The notes: a model not told the origin generated them from the letters alone. A stretch of 64,000 nucleotides of DNA from Pseudomonas lalkuanensis (GCF_008807375.1 NZ_CP043311.1:848001-912000); one strand, 5' to 3'; numbered from the stretch's first letter, positions 19,750-28,227 are shown. A program made the numbers and translations.

Positions 19750-20115
19750 TCAGTCGGGATGGAGCGCCCTCCCCATGGCGTTGCCCCGATTCCTCTGCCA
19801 TTCGACATCCTCCCGATCGCGGCGCCATTCCTCGTACTCGCGGCGTTCCTCGCTCTGCACCTGCGCCTGACACTGGCGGAAGCCGTCGCTCCAGCCCTCG
19901 GCATAGTTGGCGTCCTTGAGATAGCGCGGCACGTTCTTGCGGAACTCGCCACTGATCACTCCCGCCGCCTGGCGGCCACTGCTGCAGCCATCGGCGAAGC
20001 CGTCGGCGAACGCCGGTGGATAACCCTGCGCGATCAGATGGTCGTGGGTGGTTTCGCAGCCCGCGAGCAGGCCGGTGATCAGAAAGGCGAGAAGGGCGGC
20101 GTGACGCGACGCCAT
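19750..20115 (-). CDS. small lipoprotein of unknown function
   Basis: 121 residues. The signal peptide ends in LLAGC with the acylated Cys at residue 20 (AALLAFLITGLLAGC). The mature part has the motif QGYPPAFADGFADGCSSGRQAAG, then NYAEGWSDGFRQCQAQ, an Asp/Gly-rich duplicated pattern (A-D-G-F / W-S-D-G-F) with paired cysteines, and a charged Arg/Glu-rich tail. GGGAG lies five bases before the ATG. Similar short lipoproteins occur next to gdhA or rtcB in other pseudomonads, but I know of no assigned function. Downstream is the REP-like element. Confidence 0.75.
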   Translation of the reverse strand: MASRHAALLAFLITGLLAGCETTHDHLIAQGYPPAFADGFADGCSSGRQAAGVISGEFRKNVPRYLKDANYAEGWSDGFRQCQAQVQSEERREYEEWRRDREDVEWQRNRGNAMGRALHPD

Positions 20116-20210
20116 ATGAACTCCCGTGCGCCGAGAGGCGGGCGCACGCGCGACCGGGGTGTATTACCTGGAAGTCTAGCGCTGGTGTTGTGATCAAAGT
20201 GTCAAGGCCT

Positions 20211-21431
20211 TCAGCCCTTGACGCAGACCACCTGGCGCAGGGTGTGCACCACTTCCACCAGGTCGCGCTGGGCCGCCATCACGGCGTCGATGTCCTTGTA
20301 GGCCATCGGGATCTCGTCGATCACGTCCTTGTCCTTTCGGCATTCCACATGAGCGGTGGCGCGGACCTGGTCTTCCACGGTGAACAGCTTCTTCGCCCGC
20401 CCGCGACTCATCGCGCGACCGGCGCCGTGGCTGCAGGAGCAGAACGCTTCTTCGTTGCCCAGTCCGCGGACGATGAAGCTCTTCGCGCCCATGGAACCGG
20501 GAATGATGCCCAACTCACCCTTCTGCGCCGACACCGCTCCCTTGCGCGTCACCAGCACTTCGCGGCCGAAGTGCCATTCCTTCTGCACGTAGTTGTGGTG
20601 GCAGTTCACTGCTTCCAGGCTGGCTTCGAAGGGCTTTTTCAGCACCTTGCGAGCCGCATCGATCACCGCCTGCATCATCAGGGCGCGGTTCTGCCGGGCG
20701 AAGTCCTGGGCCCAGCCCACGGCTTCCACGTAATCGTCGAAGTGCCTGCTGCCTTCCTCGAAGTAGGCCAGGTCGCGGTCCGGCAGGTTGGCGATGTGCT
20801 GGCGCATGTCGGCCTGGGCCAGTTCGATGAACAGGGTGCCGATGGCGTTGCCCACGCCGCGCGAACCGCTGTGCAACATGAACCAGACGCGGTCGGCTTC
20901 GTCCAGGCAGACCTCGATGAAGTGGTTGCCGGTACCCAGGGTGCCGAGGTGGTGGCGGTTGTTGGTCTTCTCCAGGCGCGGGTACTTCGAGGTAATGGCC
21001 TTGAAGCGCCTGGCCAGGGGCCGCCAGGCCTGGTCGGCGGCATCCGGCACGCTGTCCCAGGCGCCCTGGTCGTGTCTGCCAAAGGTCTTGCCGTGGGGCA
21101 CGGCCCGTTCGATGGCGCTGCGCAGGCCGTGGAGATTGTCCGGAAGGTCGGCGGCGCGCAGGGACGTGAGGGCGGCGATCATGCCGCAGCCGATATCCAC
21201 GCCCACGGCGGCGGGAATGATGGCGCCCACGGTCGGGATCACGCTGCCGATGGTCGAGCCCTTGCCCAGGTGCACGTCGGGCATCACCGCCAGGTGCTTG
21301 AAGATGAAGGGCATCTTCGCCGTGTTGATCAACTGCTGGCGGGCTTCGTCTTCCACCGGCACGCCCTGGGTCCACAGGTGGATGGGCTTGCCGCCGGCCA
21401 CTTCAAGCAGTTGCGGGCTGTTCGGTTTCAT
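20211..21431 (-). CDS. rtcB: RNA-splicing ligase RtcB
   Basis: 406 residues. RtcB joins RNA ends bearing 3'-phosphate (or 2',3'-cyclic phosphate) and 5'-OH using GTP and Mn2+. Visible signatures: MPDVHLGKGSTIGSVIP near residue 50, metal-binding VGVDIGCGM near 80, GTGNHFIEV near 165, and FCSCSHGAGRAMSR with the guanylylated His at about 335. Start uncertain: ATG at 21431 (AGG eight bases upstream) or the ATG two codons earlier at 21437. No rtcA (RNA cyclase) or rtcR regulator is adjacent, unlike the usual arrangement, so it probably acts as stand-alone RNA repair. Corresponds to PA4583. Confidence 0.93.
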   Translation of the reverse strand: MKPNSPQLLEVAGGKPIHLWTQGVPVEDEARQQLINTAKMPFIFKHLAVMPDVHLGKGSTIGSVIPTVGAIIPAAVGVDIGCGMIAALTSLRAADLPDNLHGLRSAIERAVPHGKTFGRHDQGAWDSVPDAADQAWRPLARRFKAITSKYPRLEKTNNRHHLGTLGTGNHFIEVCLDEADRVWFMLHSGSRGVGNAIGTLFIELAQADMRQHIANLPDRDLAYFEEGSRHFDDYVEAVGWAQDFARQNRALMMQAVIDAARKVLKKPFEASLEAVNCHHNYVQKEWHFGREVLVTRKGAVSAQKGELGIIPGSMGAKSFIVRGLGNEEAFCSCSHGAGRAMSRGRAKKLFTVEDQVRATAHVECRKDKDVIDEIPMAYKDIDAVMAAQRDLVEVVHTLRQVVCVKG

Positions 21432-21450
21432 CTGCATGGCCTGATGCGAA

Positions 21451-21459
21451 TGTGGATAA
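21451..21459 (-). other. perfect DnaA box upstream of rtcB
   Basis: TTATCCACA on the minus strand, a perfect nine-base DnaA consensus, 14 to 20 bases before the rtcB start. Others lie at 26.7 and 27.2 kb. Confidence 0.5.
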
Positions 21460-21520
21460 CCATTCTGAGCCCATTGCGCCGGGCTGGGCGCGCATCCTAC
21501 CGGCGGAACTCGGGCTGGGT

Positions 21521-21602
21521 GATGGGTTTCGTACCTCAAGCCAACCTGCGGAACAGGCCGGATCTACAGCGTAGGATGGCCTGGAGCGAAGCGAAACCCA
21601 TC
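21521..21602. repeat. intergenic inverted repeat between rtcB and the DUF4105 gene
   Basis: Eleven-base perfect arms GATGGGTTTCG (21521-21531) and CGAAACCCATC (21592-21602). An outer pair ATCCTAC (21494-21500) / GTAGGAT (21571-21577) overlaps it. The right half (GTAGGATGG...GGAGCGAAGCGAAACCCATC) looks like a known type of dispersed Pseudomonas repeat built around the words GTAGGATGG and AAACCCATC. Confidence 0.6.
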
Positions 21603-21614
21603 ATTCAGCGCCCA

Positions 21615-23474
21615 TCAGTAGTGGTACCACTTCAGCTCCAGCATCACCTCGTTGACCGGGGCGGCGCGTTGGCTGAACTCCCGTTGCGCGGTCAGGCGCA
21701 GGCCGAGGTCGCGGGAGACTTCCCATTGCTGGTTGAGGGACAACCGGCGGCGGATTTCACCGTTGTGGAAGTAGTCGCCGGCGGCTTCCAGGCTTGTGGT
21801 GCCCAGCGCGTTGTGCCAGAGCAGGCCGGTGTTGAAGCCGGCGGCAGTGGCGACGAAGGGGGCGAAGTCTTCGTTGTGCTCGATGCGGGCGGTGGCCAGG
21901 GCGAAGCCGAGGGCGTCCTCGCCAAGATTCCACGAGCCGCCGACACCGCCGTTGAGGTGGCTCACCAGGCGTTCGTCGCCATCTTCGCCCAGTACACGCT
22001 CCAGGCCGCCGGCAACCTGCCAGGACAGGGGCTTGAGCAGTTCACCGCGCGGCGTCAGGGAACGGATGGTGGCGAAGTCCAGGCGCTGCAGTTGCCAGTG
22101 GTTGCCTTCGTACTGGCGCAGCTTGAGCTGGAGGATCTCGATCTGCGCCCCCAGCGGGAAGCCGGACAGGTTGTCGTTGAGGTCGTGATAGGCCATGCGC
22201 AGGCCGTACTCGGCGAAGGCGCGGTCCTCGCGGATGCCCGCGCCCAGTTGCCAGGTGCGCGATTGGTGGCCCTCCTCGGGCAGGCCAGGGCGCTCCACCT
22301 CCAGCTCAGGCGGCGGATTGCGGTTGATGCCCTGCAGCAGCTTGAAGCTGCGGTTGGCGATCTCGGAGGTGCGGTCTTCGCCGGTGGAACGGTAGCGCAC
22401 CAGGCGGAAGGCGGCGTCCTGGACCAGGGCGCGGCGTGGGGCGGGCAGGGCGAGGAACGTCGGGTCGTCGAGCAGTTTCTCGTCGTCGGCAAGCTGCAGT
22501 ACCCACTGCTGTTCGGCGTCGTCCAGCGGCTCGGCACGGGCCAGCAACTCCTTTTCCCGCGAGGGGCGATAGTCGATGGATTCCACCAGGCCGGCCTTTT
22601 TCACCGCGCGTACCGTGTCGGTAGGAATGGCGGTGACCGGGAACTGGTCGGTGAGTTCGATACCGGGGCGCGCGATTTCCAGCAGCTCCAGCAGGCGGTA
22701 GGAGCAGTTCTCGTCGAAAAAGTAGTAGTCGAAGCGGATCTGCTTGAGCTCCCAGACATGCTCGACCATGCGCCCGGTTTCCTCCGGGGTGAGGTTCAGG
22801 CGGTACTCCCAGAGGTCGCGGTTCTCCAGGCGGCTGTATTCCTTGAGCTTGTCGCGATAGGGCACCAGGGCGAACAGGCCGGGGTAGCCGCCCATCAGGC
22901 CCTTCCAGGCGTAGAGAATGCTGTTGTCCGCACCCTCGATGAAGGCGCCGAAGTTCAGCGCGTAACTGAGCATCACCGTGTTGTTTTCGTGGATGTCCGG
23001 CTGGTCGATGCGCAGCAGGGTATGGCCGAACATGGACGAGGGGCTGTTCAGGTAGGCGGCGGGGAAGACCAGCACCGTACTGTGCGGGTTGACGTCGGCG
23101 TACCAGGTCTTGAACTCGCTGCAGGCCGGCTGCGGCAGGTCGCTGAGTTGCAGCTGTTCGCGCAGCCAGCGGGTACGGGCCGGGTAGGTGCACTGCGGGT
23201 GCTTGTCGCCTTGACCGGCCGGGGCGTAGATCGCCTCCAGGGTGGCGCGCAGTTCGGCTTCCGGGTTGCTCGGCCCGTCCCCGGCGAGAAAGAAATCGGG
23301 ATCGTCTACATAGCTGCGCCAGCCGCCCAGTTTGCCCGTCTCGTAATGTCCCAGGGCGATCCAGTAGGGATCGCTGGCCAGTGTCTGCAGGCGTTCAGCG
23401 GGGATTTGGGGAGCGGCGTGGGCGGTAATCCAGATGCACAGGGCGAGGTACGGGAAAATCCGTTTCAAGGGCAC
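21615..23474 (-). CDS. DUF4105 / Lnb N-terminal-domain periplasmic protein
   Basis: 619 residues from a GTG start preceded by AAGAAGAG. A signal peptide is visible (FPYLALCIWITAHA, cut near AHA-AP). The N-terminal half is the DUF4105 domain, now named after the lipoprotein N-acyltransferase Lnb: a conserved H151 in SSMFGHTLLRID and C257 in FFDENCSYRLLELL look like a thiol catalytic pair. After about residue 380 comes a repetitive, beta-rich half with alternating aromatic residues and a final Tyr-His-Tyr, which could be a barrel. Likely periplasmic or outer-membrane associated. Acyltransferase activity is a family-based inference, not shown for the Pseudomonas members. Confidence 0.75.
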   Translation of the reverse strand: MPLKRIFPYLALCIWITAHAAPQIPAERLQTLASDPYWIALGHYETGKLGGWRSYVDDPDFFLAGDGPSNPEAELRATLEAIYAPAGQGDKHPQCTYPARTRWLREQLQLSDLPQPACSEFKTWYADVNPHSTVLVFPAAYLNSPSSMFGHTLLRIDQPDIHENNTVMLSYALNFGAFIEGADNSILYAWKGLMGGYPGLFALVPYRDKLKEYSRLENRDLWEYRLNLTPEETGRMVEHVWELKQIRFDYYFFDENCSYRLLELLEIARPGIELTDQFPVTAIPTDTVRAVKKAGLVESIDYRPSREKELLARAEPLDDAEQQWVLQLADDEKLLDDPTFLALPAPRRALVQDAAFRLVRYRSTGEDRTSEIANRSFKLLQGINRNPPPELEVERPGLPEEGHQSRTWQLGAGIREDRAFAEYGLRMAYHDLNDNLSGFPLGAQIEILQLKLRQYEGNHWQLQRLDFATIRSLTPRGELLKPLSWQVAGGLERVLGEDGDERLVSHLNGGVGGSWNLGEDALGFALATARIEHNEDFAPFVATAAGFNTGLLWHNALGTTSLEAAGDYFHNGEIRRRLSLNQQWEVSRDLGLRLTAQREFSQRAAPVNEVMLELKWYHY

Positions 23475-23632
23475 AGCTCTTCTTCATGAGAGGTTCGACG
23501 GGCGGAGCTTTGGGGATGGCCGGGGCGAGTGTCAAGCAAGGCTAAGGCGTGCATTTGCGCAAGTTTGCACGGGCGGGATGCAGGCTGCGTTACAGCGTCC
23601 ACACTTAGAGTGAGAACTGGGGAGATTCCAGC

Positions 23633-23956
23633 ATGACAGCAACCGACCCGAGGGCGGCTCTCGACGCCCTGATAGCGGAGTACACCGCCCGCGCCAACTC
23701 CATTCGTGAAGACCTGGCCAGCAGCCACTCGCCGGATTTCGCCGAGCAGGCGGGGGAGCGCGAGAACGATGAAGTGCTGACTGCCATCCTCGCCGAAACC
23801 GAGGCCGCCCTGCGCCGTGTGGGGATGGCCAAGCTGCGCCTGGCAGACGGTAGCTACGGCTATTGCCAACGCTGCGGCGAGCCCATCGAGCCGGCGCGCC
23901 TGGCGATACTGCCTGCCGCCGAGTACTGCCTGGACTGTGCCGACCGGGAGCACTGA
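23633..23956 (+). CDS. DksA/TraR-type zinc-finger protein (PA4577-like)
   Basis: 107 residues: an N-terminal helical half and a C-terminal four-cysteine zinc finger (YCQRCGEPIEPARLAILPAAEYCLDC, a CxxC-17-CxxC spacing). It belongs to the DksA/TraR superfamily, whose members bind the RNA polymerase secondary channel. The acidic coiled-coil tip typical of DksA is short here (AEQAGERENDEV, before the finger). GGGGAG is eight bases upstream of the ATG. The next gene is a Lon-like protease, the same pairing as PAO1 PA4577-PA4576. Confidence 0.9.
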   Translation: MTATDPRAALDALIAEYTARANSIREDLASSHSPDFAEQAGERENDEVLTAILAETEAALRRVGMAKLRLADGSYGYCQRCGEPIEPARLAILPAAEYCLDCADREH

Positions 23957-24044
23957 CAACCCCTGGCGCAATGCCTTGCCAGTGATGTCGGGGCGGCGCC
24001 AGAATGCGGCCATCGCTTTCTTGCCGAGCCATTAAGGACACTCG

Positions 24045-26555
24045 ATGCCTGACTCCTTCGCTGCCAGCCTGCGACTGGCGCCCGATGCGCTGACCCGTCC
24101 ATTCGAGCCCCATCAGTTCAACTTCAGGAGTACCGACGACCTGGAGCCGTTCCGGGGCGTACTCGGCCAGGAACGCGCGGTGGAGGCCCTGCAGTTCGGC
24201 GTGGCCATGCCGCGTCCGGGTTACAACGTCTATGTCATGGGGGAACCGGGCACTGGCCGCTTCTCCTTCGTCAAACGCTATCTCAAGGCTGAGGGCAAGC
24301 GCCTGCAAACCCCGGCGGACTGGCTCTACGTCAACCACTTCGAAGAGCCTCGCGAGCCGCGGGCCTTGCAGTTGCCGGCGGGCGAAGCGAGCGGCTTCGT
24401 CTGTGACATCGAGCATCTGGTGGATAACCTGCTGGCCACCTTCCCGGCGGTATTCGAGACCCCCACCTTCCAGCAGAAGAAGAGCGCTATCGATCGCGCC
24501 TTCAACCAGCGCTACGACCGTGCCCTGGACGTGATCGAGCGCATCGCCCTGGAGAAGGACGTCGCCCTCTACCGCGACAGCGCGAACATTGCCTTCACCC
24601 CGATGAAGGACGGCAAGGCCCTGGACGAGGCGGACTTCGCCCAGTTGGACGAAGCCGAGCGTGAGCGCTTCCATGACGACATTTCCATGCTGGAGGAGCG
24701 CCTGAACGAGGAACTGTCCAGCCTGCCGCAGTGGAAGCGCGAGTCCAGCAACCAGCTGCGCCAGCTCAACGAGGAAACCATTACCCAGGCCTTGCAGCCT
24801 CTGCTTTCGCCGCTCTCGGAGAAGTACGCGGAAAACGCCAGTGTGGTGGCCTATCTGCAGGCCATGCAGGTGAACCTGTTGAAAACGGTGGTGGACCAAT
24901 TACTGGACGACAAGCCGGACGCCCAGCGCCGTGAGATTCTGGAAGAGCAGTATTGCCCCAGCCTGGTCGTTGGCCATCACGCCAGCGGTGGCGCTCCTGT
25001 GGTGTTCGAGCCGCACCCTACCTATGACAACCTGTTCGGCCGCATCGAATACGGCACCGACCAGGGCGCCCTCTACACCAGCTATCGCCAGTTGCGCCCG
25101 GGTGCGTTGCACCGGGCCAATGGTGGTTTCCTGATCCTTGAGGCGGAGAAACTGCTGGGCGAGCCCTTTGTCTGGGATGCCCTGAAGCGTGCCCTGCAGT
25201 CGCGCAAGCTGAAGATGGAGTCGCCGCTGGCGGAACTCGGCCGCCTGGCCACCGTCACGCTGACGCCACAGGTAATTCCCTTGCAGGTCAAGGTGGTGAT
25301 CATCGGTTCGCGCCAGCTCTATTACACGCTGCAGGACCTGGATCCGGACTTCCAGGAGATGTTCCGCGTTCTGGTGGACTTCGACGAGGAAATCGCCCTG
25401 TCGGACGACAGCCTGGAGCAGTTCGCCCAATTGCTGAAAACCCGCACCTCCGAAGAGGGCATGGCGCCCCTCACTGCGGCCGCAGTGGCCCGCCTGGCAA
25501 CCTACAGCGCACGTTTGGCCGAGCATCAGGGGCGACTTTCGGCACGCATTGGCGACCTGTTCCAACTGGTCAGCGAAGCGGACTTCATCCGTCAGCTGGC
25601 GAATGAGCCGCTGACCGACGCCGATCACATCGACCGCGCCCTCCGGGCCAAGGCCACCCGCACGGGCCGCGTCTCCGCACGCATCCTCGACGACATGCTG
25701 GCGGGCATCATCCTGATCGACACCGCTGGCGCCGCCGTGGGCAAGTGCAACGGCCTGACCGTGCTGGAAGTGGGTGACTCGGCCTTCGGTGTGCCGGCGC
25801 GGATTTCCGCGACCGTCTATCCCGGCAGTTCGGGCATCGTCGACATCGAGCGCGAGGTCAACCTTGGCCAGCCCATCCACTCCAAGGGGGTAATGATCCT
25901 CACCGGCTACCTCGGCAGCCGCTATGCCCAGGAATTCCCCCTGGAGATTTCCGCGAGCATCGCCCTGGAGCAGTCCTACGGCTACGTGGACGGCGACAGC
26001 GCCTCCCTCGGCGAGGCCTGCACCCTGATCTCGGCACTGTCGCGCACACCGCTCAAGCAGTGCTTCGCCATCACCGGTTCGATCAACCAGTTCGGTGAGG
26101 TGCAGGCGGTGGGCGGGGTCAACGAGAAGATCGAAGGCTTCTTCCGCCTGTGCGAGGCCCGCGGCCTGACCGGCGAGCAGGGCGTGATCATCCCCCACGC
26201 CAACGTCACCACCCTGATGCTCGACGAACGCGTGCTGGATGCGGTGCGCAAGGGGCGTTTCCATGTCTACGCCGTGCGCCAGGCCGACGAGGCCCTGAGT
26301 CTGCTGGTGGGCGAGCCGGCCGGCGTACCGGACGAGAAGGGCCAGTTCCCCGAAGGCAGCGTCAACGCCCGCGTGGTCGCGCGGCTGCGGGAGATCGCCG
26401 AGATGGGGCTGGAGGAAGAGGAGAAAGTGGCGCCCACCCAGGAAGTCGCCGAGGTGGTCGCCAAGGTTGCCGCGCCGCCCAAGCCGGCGCGCAAGGGGCC
26501 GAAGCAGGAGCCCGGCAAGGCGCCGGTTCCGGACAAGACCCAGGGACCGTCCTGA
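24045..26555 (+). CDS. Lon-type AAA ATP-dependent protease (LonB-like, PA4576-like)
   Basis: 836 residues, a Lon-family protein distinct from classical LonA: no LAN substrate domain at the N terminus, but an AAA region and a C-terminal Lon protease domain. The catalytic dyad is visible as S652 (DGDSAS) and K695 (NEKIEG), 43 residues apart as in E. coli Lon. The P-loop-like motif is atypical: GEPGTGRFS near residue 66, with Arg where Walker A normally has Lys, so nucleotide use may differ. A helical insertion (residues about 150-290, ERIALEKDVALYRD, DDISMLEERLNEELS) is typical of this subfamily. The C terminus is a basic, Pro-rich tail. Follows the DksA-like gene. Confidence 0.92.
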   Translation: MPDSFAASLRLAPDALTRPFEPHQFNFRSTDDLEPFRGVLGQERAVEALQFGVAMPRPGYNVYVMGEPGTGRFSFVKRYLKAEGKRLQTPADWLYVNHFEEPREPRALQLPAGEASGFVCDIEHLVDNLLATFPAVFETPTFQQKKSAIDRAFNQRYDRALDVIERIALEKDVALYRDSANIAFTPMKDGKALDEADFAQLDEAERERFHDDISMLEERLNEELSSLPQWKRESSNQLRQLNEETITQALQPLLSPLSEKYAENASVVAYLQAMQVNLLKTVVDQLLDDKPDAQRREILEEQYCPSLVVGHHASGGAPVVFEPHPTYDNLFGRIEYGTDQGALYTSYRQLRPGALHRANGGFLILEAEKLLGEPFVWDALKRALQSRKLKMESPLAELGRLATVTLTPQVIPLQVKVVIIGSRQLYYTLQDLDPDFQEMFRVLVDFDEEIALSDDSLEQFAQLLKTRTSEEGMAPLTAAAVARLATYSARLAEHQGRLSARIGDLFQLVSEADFIRQLANEPLTDADHIDRALRAKATRTGRVSARILDDMLAGIILIDTAGAAVGKCNGLTVLEVGDSAFGVPARISATVYPGSSGIVDIEREVNLGQPIHSKGVMILTGYLGSRYAQEFPLEISASIALEQSYGYVDGDSASLGEACTLISALSRTPLKQCFAITGSINQFGEVQAVGGVNEKIEGFFRLCEARGLTGEQGVIIPHANVTTLMLDERVLDAVRKGRFHVYAVRQADEALSLLVGEPAGVPDEKGQFPEGSVNARVVARLREIAEMGLEEEEKVAPTQEVAEVVAKVAAPPKPARKGPKQEPGKAPVPDKTQGPS

Positions 26556-26620
26556 ACGATCCCCTGACCGGTCATGCCGGGGCGTGTTCCCGGCGTGGCT
26601 GGTCAGTCATCGAACAGCAA

Positions 26621-26651
26621 GAAGGGAGGCTCGCGCAATCGGCCTCCCTTC
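26621..26651 (+). terminator. hairpin after the Lon-like gene
   Basis: Perfect ten-base stem GAAGGGAGGC / GCCTCCCTTC around an 11-base loop, then CGCGTTTCC. The T-tract is poor, so it may be a weak terminator or an mRNA stabiliser. Confidence 0.6.
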
Positions 26652-26665
26652 GCGTTTCCCTCACC

Positions 26666-26700
26666 CTGTCCACAGGGTTATCCACAGCTTGCGTGGATAA
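26666..26700. other. cluster of DnaA boxes
   Basis: A perfect TTATCCACA at 26678-26686 (plus strand), a near-perfect inverted box CGTGGATAA at 26692-26700 and a weaker CTGTCCACA at 26666-26674. Three boxes within 35 bases form the densest cluster in the window and lie in the leader of the 113-residue gene. Confidence 0.55.
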
Positions 26701-26767
26701 GCGTCGCGCTTTCGCAGGTCTAAACTCGGGTGTAGGCTGAAATCAGGCCCCTGCGAGGAAAGCCGCC

Positions 26768-27109
26768 ATGACGCGCAACCTCTGCCTTACCCGCCAATGC
26801 CTGGGACTGGTGACCCGGATCGAGTGCGTGATCCGTCCGCTGGCGGGAGAGAATGGACTCTGGACGCTGCTCTGTGCGGCGGGAATGTCGGGGGAGCAAC
26901 CCTCGGCGATCAAAGCCCAGGGCCCATTCCACGGGCCTCTCGTGGCGGAGTCGGTACTCTCCGCGATTGCCGACTGCCTGGCGGAGCAGGGCTATACCGA
27001 AGCCCACGACCCGCCGATCTGGCGATTGCACCTGCAAGGCGAGCTGCGACGCATCAACGGTACGCGTTGCCGAAGCCTGGGGGACTACCAGTTCCGTCCT
27101 GAAAGCTGA
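26768..27109 (+). CDS. conserved hypothetical protein (PA4575-like)
   Basis: 113 residues, no signal peptide, no membrane span. It has four to five Cys residues spread through the N-terminal half (LCLTRQCLGL, IECVIRP, LLCAAG, ADCLAEQ) and a well-formed ribosome site (GAGGAAAG, five bases upstream). No recognisable domain. Its upstream region carries the DnaA-box cluster, and another perfect box follows about 90 bases after its stop. Position matches PA4575. Function unknown. Confidence 0.7.
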   Translation: MTRNLCLTRQCLGLVTRIECVIRPLAGENGLWTLLCAAGMSGEQPSAIKAQGPFHGPLVAESVLSAIADCLAEQGYTEAHDPPIWRLHLQGELRRINGTRCRSLGDYQFRPES

Positions 27110-27198
27110 CGACGGCTGGTTGGCCACCTTTTGAGCAGCTGCTGCCCGTCAGCGCGGGGAGCGGTGTTCGCGCGATGTTCCAGTGCCCGTGCACAGAC

Positions 27199-27207
27199 TT
27201 ATCCACA
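27199..27207 (+). other. perfect DnaA box
   Basis: TTATCCACA upstream of the YqhA-family gene. With the cluster at 26.67-26.70 kb it brackets the small hypothetical gene. Confidence 0.5.
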
Positions 27208-27302
27208 ATGTTTGGGGATATTTCCCCCGACGTTGCCATTATTTTTCTGTAGGAAACACCTCGTTATACTCGCGGCCGGTTTTTTACTGACTACGAGAAG
27301 CC

Positions 27303-27797
27303 ATGGAACGCTTTCTAGAAAACTCGATGTACGCCGCGCGCTGGCTGCTGGCCCCGATCTACTTCGGCCTGTCGCTGGCCTTGCTGGCGTTGACCCTCAA
27401 ATTCTTCCAGGAAATCGTGCATATCCTGCCCCACGTCTTCGAGAAGACCGAGGCGGACCTGATCCTGGTGCTGCTCTCGCTGATCGACATGTCCCTGGTG
27501 GGCGGCCTGCTGGTGATGGTGATGATCTCCGGCTACGAGAACTTCGTCTCGCAACTGGACATCGACGACGACAAGGAAAAGCTGAGCTGGCTCGGCAAGA
27601 TGGACTCCGGCTCGCTGAAGATGAAGGTGGCGGCCTCCATCGTGGCGATTTCCTCCATCCACCTGCTGCGTATCTTCATGGATGCGCAGAACATCGATAA
27701 CGGCAAGATCATGTGGTACGTGGTGCTGCACATGACGTTCGTCATCTCGGCCTTCGCCATGGGCTACCTGGACAAGATGACCAAGCACGACCACTGA
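27303..27797 (+). CDS. YqhA / UPF0114 family inner-membrane protein
   Basis: 164 residues with three to four hydrophobic segments: about 15-37 ([20 protein letters not shown]), 55-77 ([25 protein letters not shown]), 107-130 and 136-157. The motif [25 protein letters not shown] between spans 2 and 3 is the family signature of UPF0114/TIGR00645. Function unknown. -10-like TATACT at 27265-27270. A 14-base perfect hairpin follows the stop. Corresponds to PA4574. Confidence 0.93.
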   Translation: MERFLENSMYAARWLLAPIYFGLSLALLALTLKFFQEIVHILPHVFEKTEADLILVLLSLIDMSLVGGLLVMVMISGYENFVSQLDIDDDKEKLSWLGKMDSGSLKMKVAASIVAISSIHLLRIFMDAQNIDNGKIMWYVVLHMTFVISAFAMGYLDKMTKHDH

Positions 27798-27820
27798 TTC
27801 ACGCCCCGCCTCCCGCCCAG

Positions 27821-27852
27821 ACCGCCCGTCCGCTGAAAAGCGGACGGGCGGT
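27821..27852 (+). terminator. terminator after the YqhA-family gene
   Basis: A 14-base perfect stem (ACCGCCCGTCCGCT and its complement) with a GAAA tetraloop, followed by TGCGTTTCT. Very stable, weak T-tract. Confidence 0.75.
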
Positions 27853-27921
27853 TGCGTTTCTGCCGTCTGCTGCCGGCCCTGTGCATTAGATTTGAGGTGT
27901 ACAGCGCGCGAGGGCGAAGCC

Positions 27922-28227
27922 ATGAAATTGCACGACCTCACCAGCCATGCCCGTGCCGGGCACGTCGAAGAAATCAACCTGATCTCCCTGGAAGGGGGTA
28001 TCTACCTGCTGGAAGCTCGCATCGATGGCCATTCCCACCATCTGGACGATGGCCGGGGCCATGCCACGCACCTGCGCTCGGTGGAACATGCCCGGGAAGT
28101 GCTCCACGAGTTCCCGGACCTGCCGTTCCACCTTGTGCACAACGTGGTGCATGACGAGATGTGCGGAATGGACGCCGATAGCCAGGACACCGTGAAGGTC
28201 CCCATCTCGACACGCGTTTCCCATTGA
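27922..28227 (+). CDS. DUF6482-like small protein (PA4573-like)
   Basis: 101 residues, His-rich and acidic, cytosolic (no signal). The opening MKLHDLTSHARAGHVEEINL, the core GGIYLLEARIDG and the run RSVEHAREVLHEFPDLPFHLVHNVVHDEMCGM fit the family. The start at 27922 is supported by GAGGG seven bases upstream; an in-frame non-ATG extension lacks this. Histidine-rich ends hint at metal binding, but this is a guess. Lies between the YqhA gene and fklB as in PAO1. Confidence 0.75.
   Translation: MKLHDLTSHARAGHVEEINLISLEGGIYLLEARIDGHSHHLDDGRGHATHLRSVEHAREVLHEFPDLPFHLVHNVVHDEMCGMDADSQDTVKVPISTRVSH

Noticed and set aside
20190..23489. A very long plus-strand open frame (about 1100 codons) opposite rtcB and the DUF4105 gene
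   Set aside because: It is the mirror of two well-recognised minus-strand genes; GC-rich codon use leaves such antisense frames open. It has low-complexity composition and no domain.
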